64,000 nucleotides of DNA from positions 434,001 to 498,000 of the forward strand of contig NZ_QXFL01000003.1 in assembly GCF_003584125.1 (NCBI RefSeq), written 5' to 3'. Of the stretch, positions 7,071 through 14,315 are shown piece by piece. The stretch is from Aurantiacibacter zhengii (GTDB taxonomy: Bacteria > Pseudomonadota > Alphaproteobacteria > Sphingomonadales > Sphingomonadaceae). The notes under the pieces are model-generated. The model did no database searches, was not told the origin of the DNA, and saw nothing but the letters and a program-made list of their open reading frames with translations. Within the stretch, counting starts at the first letter, position 1; every line of letters begins with the position of its first letter. The position numbers were made by a program, and so were the translations under genes.

Positions 7071-8309
7071 ATGGCAAAGCCGACTTGGTTCAAGCCGCGC
7101 AGGTATCGGCACTTCGATGTGCCTATAGGGAGTGAGTGGGCAACCACACTCACGCCGGAGCAGGTTGTCGCCCACCCGTGGTCCCCGCTGCTGCATTGGA
7201 TCAAAGAAACACCGCGCTATCGACCGCTGGACGGCAAGACAGTGGTCAAGGAGCGTGACATCATGCACGCCTCGCACCGCGATGCATGCATCCTATCCAA
7301 GTACTCGCACGAGCTAACCGGCAGGTTGGATGCGTGGTATGCGGCAAACGGGCTGCATGAGGCGGTCATAGCCTACCGCTCCCTCAGAAAATCCAACTAC
7401 CATTTCGCCGCCACCGCACAGACCTATGTGCGCGACCACGATTCGGTCGAGGCCATGTGCTTCGACGTGACCGGCTTCTTCGACAATATCGACCACAACC
7501 GGCTGAAGCAGCGGCTCAAGTGGCTGCTCGCCGTCGATGAACTCCCCGATGATTGGCACCGGGTGCTGCGTTCCGTCACCCGGTATAGCCATGTCAGCAA
7601 GGCGGATTTGAAGGCCCATCCCGTATTTGGGTTGCGGCTGAAACAGCGCGGCGCTGATCGCCCAATAGCGACGGTCAAGGAATTGAAGGCGGCGGGTATC
7701 CCGATCCAGACAAACGGCACGGGAATAGGCGTCCCGCAAGGTACGCCCATCAGCGCCAGTCTATCCAACCTTTACATGGCCGATTTTGACCTGACGATGA
7801 AGGCGCTGGCAGATAAGCATGGCGCGCTCTATCAGCGATATTCCGACGATATTCTTATCATTTGCGCCCCTGAACACGCCGATCAGCTAGGCGCTGCCGT
7901 GGCCGACGCGCTCACCAACGAAGCTTTGCAACTTCAGAATGACAAGACCATTCGCCAACGCTTCACTGGGGATGAGCGGGACAACTTCCAGTATCTCGGT
8001 TTCCAACTTGGCCTGGGCCCGGCTTTGGTCCGGCCCGGCTCCCTTTCAAGGCAGTGGCGCTCCGCAAAAAGAGCCATTCGCCGCTCTGAACGAAAGGCCG
8101 AAAGATTGGCGAAGGCCGGTCAGAAAGACAAAATCTACACCAGCAAGTTGCGCGGGCGATTGACCCATGTAGGGCTTCGCAACTTCTTGGCCTATGCTGA
8201 TCGTTCTTCCGATGAACTCCAAAGCGAATCCATCAACCGACAGGTGAAGGCACTGCGGAAATTCGCCTTGCGCGGGTTGGCTCGGGTAAAAGCCATCAAG
8301 AATAGCTAG
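7071..8309 (+). CDS. drt2: Antiviral reverse transcriptase, DRT2 (UG2) type
   Basis: 412 residues from an ATG preceded by GAGGGGGG. The polymerase motifs are complete: motif A FDVTGFFDNID (Asp132), motif B GVPQGTPISASLSNLYM (220-236), motif C YSDD (257-260) with both catalytic Asp residues, and a thumb region with FQYLGFQLG. The N-terminus TWFKPRRYRHFDVP, then RDIMHASHRDACILSKYS and GLHEAVIAYRSLRKSNY, match from memory the conserved N-terminal blocks of DRT2 proteins rather than group II intron or retron enzymes. There is no maturase, protease or nuclease domain, as expected for that family. In described systems the enzyme copies its upstream RNA into concatemeric DNA that, after phage infection, yields a repetitive toxic ORF. 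It converges with the RM operon, 27 bp away. Confidence 0.85.
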   Translation: MAKPTWFKPRRYRHFDVPIGSEWATTLTPEQVVAHPWSPLLHWIKETPRYRPLDGKTVVKERDIMHASHRDACILSKYSHELTGRLDAWYAANGLHEAVIAYRSLRKSNYHFAATAQTYVRDHDSVEAMCFDVTGFFDNIDHNRLKQRLKWLLAVDELPDDWHRVLRSVTRYSHVSKADLKAHPVFGLRLKQRGADRPIATVKELKAAGIPIQTNGTGIGVPQGTPISASLSNLYMADFDLTMKALADKHGALYQRYSDDILIICAPEHADQLGAAVADALTNEALQLQNDKTIRQRFTGDERDNFQYLGFQLGLGPALVRPGSLSRQWRSAKRAIRRSERKAERLAKAGQKDKIYTSKLRGRLTHVGLRNFLAYADRSSDELQSESINRQVKALRKFALRGLARVKAIKNS

Positions 8310-8336
8310 GCGCGGCTCGTCGGTTCCCATTTCCGA

Positions 8337-10907
8337 CTAAGCGTCAGATTCCTTCGCGACCACAGTGTCATACAAACCGTAGTGCGTCAGTCCTTCGTGG
8401 CTCTCGATGCCGGTATAGCGCAATGACGCATCCTCATAGCGGCGGAACGCGAAAACCGCTTCGTTCATACGCTCGGTGTTGAATACGCGAAGGCGAACAA
8501 GCAGATGGAAATCCGCCACCGTCAGGCCAGTGACAGCGTGGAACAGGTCCGGTTCCAGCTTGGTAATCACGTCCTGTAGCTTGTTTTCCCGGAAATCGGT
8601 CAGGTACATGAAGGCCGGGATGCGCGTGGCAAACTTTATCAGCTTTTCCTGAACCAGCTTGCGCTTGGTCTTGAACTCCTTTTCCTCGGCGGTCAGTTCC
8701 TTCTTCTCTTTCGGGGTTAGCTCCCCATCATTGGCTTTAGCCTTGTCCTTGATTTCCTTAATCTTCTCGCTCTTGTTGATGATCGTCTCGATGATGTTGT
8801 CACCCAGTGCGCGCCAACCTTCGATCCGCTCAACAGCGGCCATTGCTTCGGGGTTTTCGAGAACGCGCCGCAACGTGTCGTTGTCCACGTTAACCAGCAT
8901 GGCCGATTCCCATTTGCGGGCCAGCAGCGTCGCAGACGTTCCCGCCATCGCAATATCAAGGATGCCGCCTGCGTCGATCTGCATCATCTTCGCGCCGTCA
9001 TAGGCCAGTACGGGCAGGAAAGAGACAAGCTCCTTCACGGCGTTTTCCGGGTTCGCTTCTCCAGGCGAAAGGCCGATGCCATATTCCGACAACTGCCGCA
9101 GCGCCCTAGTCGGGGCAAAATCAAACACGAAGCAGACAGGCTTGATGATTTCTTCCTCGTTCGGATTGTCGCCATTGGGATTCTTGATCGACCAGGGCGA
9201 CTGCACTCGGAATGCCGCCTGAAAATACGTCTCCGGCGATTGAAGATTGCGAAGCATCAGGATTGAGGACCATTGCTTGACCGTCACCCCGGTGGTCAGC
9301 TTGCCACAGGAAAGCGTGATGGTCTTGGTATCGAACCCGCTGCCAACCTTGTCCCGAACGGGCGGCAAGGCATCAAGGCCGATGCCTGCCGACGCCCCTG
9401 CCGCCACGATCACCTGATAATCGTGCCAGAAGGTGTTGTGCTTCTCTTCCAGCAAGTTCGCCATCGCATGGCAGGCGGCGACATTGGGCAGGAACCAGAA
9501 GCTGTGCTGCAAATGAGGCAGCAGCCTTGTGTCGGAATAGGGCCATGGCGGAACAACGCCGGTCTTGATGCTGTCGAATGATCGCGGTGCATCGGGCGAG
9601 TTGCGAATGACGTTGAGCCATTTCTGCACCTCGTCCTTGTGCTTGAACTGCGCGAGAACGCCCGTGCCATTCGCAGCGAAGAACTCATTGAGGTCAAATT
9701 CATCCAGCTCGCCGCCGCTGGCAATGTGGGTGATCTCCGGCGGCATCTGGTAAGTCAGCAGACGCATTTGCGGCAATGCGCCATAGGGATTGCGATGCGC
9801 CGGATGCTGTGCGGCAAATTCCTCTTTGGCGCGCTGCTCGTCCGTATAAGTCCAGTTGAATATCTGCTCTTCGATGAACTCGCCCGTGGCCAGCGCCTTG
9901 AAGGGTGTGCCGGAGAGGTAGAGATAAGCCCGCGTCGTGATCGGTAGAAATTCGGTTTCGCTTTCCGACATGACGCCAAGGTCTTCGTTCACATCGTCCA
10001 GACCATCTGCGTACTCCAGCTTGGCTTCCTTCTTAGCCTCGCCTGCATCCTCGCCCTCGAAAAGCTCCTTAGCCGTCTCGCGCCATGCGCCGAAATGATA
10101 TTCGTCGAACACGACCAAATCCCAGTTGATCGTGTGGAGCCATTCGTTGCGGGCTTTGATATTACCGGCCTTGTCACGCCCCAGCAGGTCTTGGAACGAG
10201 CCAAAATAGACCACCGGCTTATCATCGTCGATCTGGCTGGGATCGCGCCCGGAATTGCGGGAGAGATACTGCCACCCGTCGAAATCGACATGAGATTCAA
10301 GGTCAGTCTGCCAGGCATCCTCAACAGCAGGCTTGAAGGTCAGAACCAGAACCCGCTTCGCGCCAAGTTTCTTGGCAAGCTGATAGCTGGTGAAGGTCTT
10401 GCCGAAACGCATCTTGGCATTCCACAGAAAGCGGGGAACGGCATTGGCATCCTGCTGCCAGCGCGAATGGTAATAGGCGTAGGTCTGCTCGACCGCTTCC
10501 AACTGCTCCTTGCGCGGCGGAAAGTCCTCGTGGTGCGTGCCGGTGAATTGCTGCCCGCTGCGCAGTTCGGCCAGCACGGTTTTCACATCGGCCAGTGAAC
10601 ATCGCATCCATTCGAGCTGCGGATTGGCAAAGCCCTTGCGCCTGAGCGCATCACGCACAGCATGATCGGTGATAATGCCCCCGTCATCACGCTCCGCGCA
10701 TTCGTCCAGCTCGATGGTGTAGTTGGTGATCGCAGCGGTCTTGAGCTGCTCGGCAATCCGCTGCTTAACATCGCGCGTGGTCTGCCCAACCTTGAGCATC
10801 CCAGCGTGAGCATCGTCCGCAATCGCGTAAGCGTAAATGCGCGGGCGAGCTACGGGCTTTGGGGTGAGAATTTCATCAACTGAAGGCTTTTTCAGAGATA
10901 GATTCAT
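8337..10907 (-). CDS. Restriction-type SF2 helicase with N-terminal GIY-YIG-like domain
   Basis: 856 residues. Residues 22-55 (RIYAYAIADDAHAG, MLKVGQTTRDVKQRI) resemble the T5orf172/GIY-YIG nuclease core. A DEAD/DEAH-like motor follows with Walker A MRFGKT (166-171), the DEYH box near residue 260, and motif III LSGTPFKA. The C-terminal half contains CGKLTTGVTVKQW and ETYFQAAFRVQSPW, corresponding to helicase motifs V and VI. It is the last gene of a three-gene operon; its ATG overlaps the stop of the methylase gene by 4 bases. It is the likely restriction subunit, combining translocation with DNA cleavage. GIY-YIG assignment is by pattern only. Type I-like or ISP-like classification cannot be settled from sequence alone. 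Confidence 0.8.
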   Translation of the reverse strand: MNLSLKKPSVDEILTPKPVARPRIYAYAIADDAHAGMLKVGQTTRDVKQRIAEQLKTAAITNYTIELDECAERDDGGIITDHAVRDALRRKGFANPQLEWMRCSLADVKTVLAELRSGQQFTGTHHEDFPPRKEQLEAVEQTYAYYHSRWQQDANAVPRFLWNAKMRFGKTFTSYQLAKKLGAKRVLVLTFKPAVEDAWQTDLESHVDFDGWQYLSRNSGRDPSQIDDDKPVVYFGSFQDLLGRDKAGNIKARNEWLHTINWDLVVFDEYHFGAWRETAKELFEGEDAGEAKKEAKLEYADGLDDVNEDLGVMSESETEFLPITTRAYLYLSGTPFKALATGEFIEEQIFNWTYTDEQRAKEEFAAQHPAHRNPYGALPQMRLLTYQMPPEITHIASGGELDEFDLNEFFAANGTGVLAQFKHKDEVQKWLNVIRNSPDAPRSFDSIKTGVVPPWPYSDTRLLPHLQHSFWFLPNVAACHAMANLLEEKHNTFWHDYQVIVAAGASAGIGLDALPPVRDKVGSGFDTKTITLSCGKLTTGVTVKQWSSILMLRNLQSPETYFQAAFRVQSPWSIKNPNGDNPNEEEIIKPVCFVFDFAPTRALRQLSEYGIGLSPGEANPENAVKELVSFLPVLAYDGAKMMQIDAGGILDIAMAGTSATLLARKWESAMLVNVDNDTLRRVLENPEAMAAVERIEGWRALGDNIIETIINKSEKIKEIKDKAKANDGELTPKEKKELTAEEKEFKTKRKLVQEKLIKFATRIPAFMYLTDFRENKLQDVITKLEPDLFHAVTGLTVADFHLLVRLRVFNTERMNEAVFAFRRYEDASLRYTGIESHEGLTHYGLYDTVVAKESDA

Positions 10908-12478
10908 GCGCCAATTTCCATCGGCCTGATGACTGTTTCGACGTATTCGATCTCGGCTTCGGTAAGACCATACTTTTCGTAGAGCGCAGCATCAGTCCAT
11001 TCGCGGTCCCAGCATTGTTGTGGAACCCACGAATACATCGGACGGAACGCATCCTGTGTAATCTTCCTCAAAGAAACGAGAAGCCGAAAGAACTTCGTCG
11101 AGTAGTAGCTCAAAATGCTTTTCGCCTCCTCCTCCGAGTCACAGAAGAAAAACAGGTAAGAGCCTGTGCATACGGATGGTGGTCCAGCAACAATAGGCTT
11201 GCCAAGAACCATTGCGGGGATCGCCCCACGTTCGCCGTAGGCTTTCGGGACCAGAATCTTCCAATTATCAATTAAATGCGCATTCTTTTCAATCGACCCG
11301 CGGGCCATGTATCCGACGCTTCGGTTCCCCTTATCGGTATAATAGATCGAGATATCGCCTGCCTTCGTATCTTTACTAAAGTCCCTAAAGTTCGACTCCA
11401 TCTTAAATGGTTCACGATTGGTCAGTATATCGGATATTGAAGGTTCACCGCGAGAAATAACCTTGTCGAGTATTCCTACTGCCACATGATCTCTAATGAA
11501 AATATCGTAAGCACCTAATTCGCGCTTCACTGTAGGCATCTGAGTTTCGCCTTGAAACAAAGTGTATTCACAAGGCCCCTCATACTTCTGATCGTAGAGG
11601 AAATACTGAACGCCTCCTTCAAAATCCACACCGGGGAATGCTGTGGACATTTTTGTATAGTCAATAAGATGTCGAATATGTCCACCATTGAGCATCTTCG
11701 ATCGAAAATCGTCCATTCCACGCCCGCCCGCTAGCCAACGAGATGGAATGACCATGCTGACAAAACGTGCATCCAGATTGAGAGCTTGCTCGACGAAGAG
11801 ATGATAGATGGAAGAATCGCTCGAACCGCCAGCACCGCCAGTCATTTGGTAGGGGGGATTTCCAATAATGACGTCAAATTGCATGTCGGCTCCGAACAGC
11901 TCGCCGATGCGAGCCTTTATGTCGCTAGTGTGGATGAAGGCGTAGGCGTGGTTCTCTAGCTCCGGCTCGCGGTCAAAGAGCGCGCGCGGAGCACCACAAA
12001 ATGAACACTTGGCACCATCCCAATCGTGCTCGGTCCGTTCGAACCAGACATTGCCATCGTCATTGGCAAATCCCGTTGCAACGGAATGCTCCCCGGTCGC
12101 ATGCTTGGAGCAATAGAGGCTTCGGCGCGCCAGCAGGCTGGTAAGCCGGGTGATGCCGATCCCGAAAACCTGCTGCGTCAGGATATGGTCAACGCGGGTC
12201 TGCAAATCCGGGATTTCGGTTTCCAAGCCAGCGATCAACCGCTTGGCGATCTCCCGCAGAAAGACGCCGGATTTCGTGAACGGGTCCAGAAACCTGACCG
12301 AACTGTCCGCCCAGATGTTTGCGCCCTCGTTGTCCGCCGCCCATGCCTCTGCCAGCGTATCCAGCATCCGGTTGGCGAACTCCGGTGGCGTAAACACCTC
12401 GTCGTTTGACAGGTTGGCGATGCAGGTCAGCACATCGGGGTTGCGCCCGCGCAGCGCAAAGCTGGCCTGTTCAATCAT
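10904..12478 (-). CDS. Eco57I-type N6-adenine DNA methyltransferase
   Basis: 524 residues. A motif I variant FLDPFTKSGVF (63-73) gives SAM binding and NPPY (207-210) is the catalytic motif IV of N6-adenine methylases. CSFC near residue 158 could form half of a metal site. The C-terminal 250 residues look like a target-recognition region and are AT-richer than the rest, a common sign of specificity-domain exchange. The gene overlaps both neighbours by 4 bases (ATGA), so all three RM genes are translated together. Expected role: methylating host sites so that the GIY-YIG/helicase protein attacks only unmodified DNA. Confidence 0.85.
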   Translation of the reverse strand: MIEQASFALRGRNPDVLTCIANLSNDEVFTPPEFANRMLDTLAEAWAADNEGANIWADSSVRFLDPFTKSGVFLREIAKRLIAGLETEIPDLQTRVDHILTQQVFGIGITRLTSLLARRSLYCSKHATGEHSVATGFANDDGNVWFERTEHDWDGAKCSFCGAPRALFDREPELENHAYAFIHTSDIKARIGELFGADMQFDVIIGNPPYQMTGGAGGSSDSSIYHLFVEQALNLDARFVSMVIPSRWLAGGRGMDDFRSKMLNGGHIRHLIDYTKMSTAFPGVDFEGGVQYFLYDQKYEGPCEYTLFQGETQMPTVKRELGAYDIFIRDHVAVGILDKVISRGEPSISDILTNREPFKMESNFRDFSKDTKAGDISIYYTDKGNRSVGYMARGSIEKNAHLIDNWKILVPKAYGERGAIPAMVLGKPIVAGPPSVCTGSYLFFFCDSEEEAKSILSYYSTKFFRLLVSLRKITQDAFRPMYSWVPQQCWDREWTDAALYEKYGLTEAEIEYVETVIRPMEIGA

Positions 12479-13125
12479 GCGCTCGTCCCCGTTCCATTAT
12501 TCGCCGCCGCAAGATCGCGCACGCTCATCGGCGGATATGTCTGTGAAGGCGTGAATATCTCGTGCTTGCCCAATGACGAAAACAGGGAGTCTTCGGCGCT
12601 GAAACTCGCCATGCCAGTCAGGACATCAAGCCGGAAATCGCGGCGTTGGAATTTCCCTTTGCCCAGATAACCCCATTCGACCACGCGGATCGGCGCGTCA
12701 TCAATAGCGCGCATCGTCATGGCATCGCCATGCACGAGATTGAGCGAAAGAACGTGAGAGGCGGCACGATAAAGATCGTCATCCGTATCCAGCGCCAGAT
12801 AGTCCGCAAAAACCTCCAGCATATTGGCGCGACATTCCGCGATATTGTCGGCCAGCAACTCGATGCCATAGCAGCACATCAGGCCCAGCAGCGCATGATG
12901 ACGCTTCTCGAAGTCCGACTTGCCAAATTTCAATTCCACGGCGGCCAGCTTGCGTTGCAGGATCGGCACGAGGAAATTGCCGCTGCCACAGGCGGGTTCA
13001 AGAAAGCGGGAATCGATCCGCTCCGTCTCACCCTTCACGAGATCGAGCATCTTCTCGACCAGCCAGGGCGGTGTGAATACCTCCCCATGATCGGCAACGC
13101 GCTGCTTAGACTTGATTAGGGTCAT
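12475..13125 (-). CDS. N6-adenine methylase-like protein, short, without NPPY
   Basis: 216 residues. EVFTPPWLVEKMLDLV (15-30) is the usual segment before motif I in type I-like methylases, and FLEPACGSGNF (41-51) is a canonical SAM-binding motif I. GIELLADNIAECRANML follows as motif II/III. No NPPY or DPPY is present, so the product probably binds SAM or partners the next methylase rather than acting alone. The stop overlaps the start of the next gene by 4 bases. It is the first gene of the RM operon; a candidate promoter lies at 13174-13202. Similar split methylase pairs occur with GIY-YIG/DEAD restriction proteins. Confidence 0.8.
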   Translation of the reverse strand: MTLIKSKQRVADHGEVFTPPWLVEKMLDLVKGETERIDSRFLEPACGSGNFLVPILQRKLAAVELKFGKSDFEKRHHALLGLMCCYGIELLADNIAECRANMLEVFADYLALDTDDDLYRAASHVLSLNLVHGDAMTMRAIDDAPIRVVEWGYLGKGKFQRRDFRLDVLTGMASFSAEDSLFSSLGKHEIFTPSQTYPPMSVRDLAAANNGTGTSA

Positions 13126-13173
13126 GATAATACTTCGAAATGATGTTCGCAGCCGGTCTGCCGTTTCTGCAAG

Positions 13174-13202
13174 ACGATAGACCGTACTACAAATTCTCTC
13201 AA
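13174..13202 (-). promoter_or_regulatory. Candidate promoter of the RM operon
   Basis: On the minus strand TTGAGA (13202-13197) and TATCGT (13179-13174) are separated by exactly 17 bases, about 50 bases upstream of the first methylase ATG. Five of six and four of six bases match sigma70 consensus. The region is AT-richer than its surroundings. Confidence 0.5.
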
Positions 13203-13215
13203 CGTATTGCTCGAC

Positions 13216-14094
13216 CTAATCCGAGCTCAGGAATTCAGCAGCCTTTGCCGCCGCGCTCGCGGCGGTGAAAATCGCCCGGTTGTCGGCCTTGAGCACCTTC
13301 AGCCAGCTCGCGAGGTAGCTGGCGTGATCCGGGCGCGGGCTGGTGGAAAGACCAAGGTCGCCGCAGAGGAAGGCTGAACCAAGCTCGGCAACCAGCTCTT
13401 CCATGGCATACGCATCGTCACCGAACCGCTTGCCGAAGGTCCGCGCAAGGCGGTGGTTAGCGCCAGACCAATGGACGAGCTCGTGCAATAAGGTGGCGTA
13501 CCAGTTCTGCGCCGCGCTGCCGCTGGCCGTTGCGAAGAACCGCTCGCGGTCTGGCATGGTGATCGTGTCGGAAGAAGGGGTGTAGTGGGCGCTGTCGCCA
13601 TGGATGCGCACGCTGGCACCTGTGCCCACAACGAAGCCGTCCGCCTGCGGGATAGGGTCAAAGTCTTCGCCGTCCGGCACTTCGGGCAGGGCGTAGCCTT
13701 CGACCTGGCTGGCGTTGAACACATGTGACGCCTGCGCAAATATGCGGGTCGAGCTTTCCTTTTCCTTGGCCTGATCGTCATCGCGCTCGTCGAAGACCTT
13801 GTAGAACACGATGGGCGAAGCCTTCTCGCCCTTGCGGACCTGAGCGCCAAGGGACTGCCACTGGCGATAGGTCGCCCAGAGGCCATGTCCGAAGTCCTGC
13901 GCTTCGGCGCTGGCCCAGAGGGCGAGGACATTGACGCCGCGATAGGTTTTTCCAGTCGCCGCATTCACGGGGCGCGAAAGCGGCGCGGTGCTGCGATGCC
14001 AAGGGAGCGAGAATTTGTCGGTACCGCGTTCAAGGGCGGCGATGATCTGGTTGGTGATCGTATCGTAGATGCTGGCGGTTGTGATGTTGGCCAT
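13216..14094 (-). CDS. ardC: ArdC-type antirestriction protein
   Basis: 292 residues. The N-terminal domain (residues 8-105, with LPWHRSTAPLSRPVN and YRGVNVLALW) is the ArdC ssDNA-binding fold, and the C-terminal domain is a zincin-like metallopeptidase with HELVHWS (HExxH at 204-208) and a downstream ELVAELGSAFL segment supplying the third ligand. ArdC proteins enter recipient cells with the transferred strand and protect incoming DNA from restriction. It lies immediately downstream of the relaxase (221 bp gap), the normal position in alphaproteobacterial conjugative elements. It is separated from the RM operon by about 90 bases and transcribed in the same direction. Confidence 0.9.
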   Translation of the reverse strand: MANITTASIYDTITNQIIAALERGTDKFSLPWHRSTAPLSRPVNAATGKTYRGVNVLALWASAEAQDFGHGLWATYRQWQSLGAQVRKGEKASPIVFYKVFDERDDDQAKEKESSTRIFAQASHVFNASQVEGYALPEVPDGEDFDPIPQADGFVVGTGASVRIHGDSAHYTPSSDTITMPDRERFFATASGSAAQNWYATLLHELVHWSGANHRLARTFGKRFGDDAYAMEELVAELGSAFLCGDLGLSTSPRPDHASYLASWLKVLKADNRAIFTAASAAAKAAEFLSSD

Positions 14095-14315
14095 GGTGAA
14101 AATCCTTCGTCCAATCGTTGGGAACGCGGATGAAGGGACGGGCCGGATTGGCCGGGTGGGTCAGCGGTTACGCGGAACAGCCAACACGGGAGGGCTTCAG
14201 CCCGAATGGAGCGGGCAGGCTGTTGATCCCGCCCGGTACGGCCTGTCGAAGAGGAGCAGTTCAATCCAACGGCAGGGCGAAGGACGCCATGGCCTGTCGC
14301 CGCCAGGGCTTTTGA

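Noticed and set aside
6646..7077. Minus-strand open frame of 143 codons as an ordinary gene
   Set aside because: It starts inside the RT gene and no genomic promoter or start signal supports it as a whole. Only the 129-nt part between the ACA sites is interpreted, and only in the concatemer.
6643..7128. Plus-strand open frame of 161 codons over the DRT2 RNA
   Set aside because: No ribosome binding site, no family resemblance, and it overlaps stem-loops and the RT start. It is better explained as part of a template RNA whose codons are constrained on the minus strand.
7071..8309. RT as part of a group II intron or a retron
   Set aside because: There is no maturase or HNH domain, no intron-like domain V/VI downstream, and the N-terminal blocks resemble DRT2; the upstream RNA lacks the usual retron msr/msd layout of paired a1/a2 ends.
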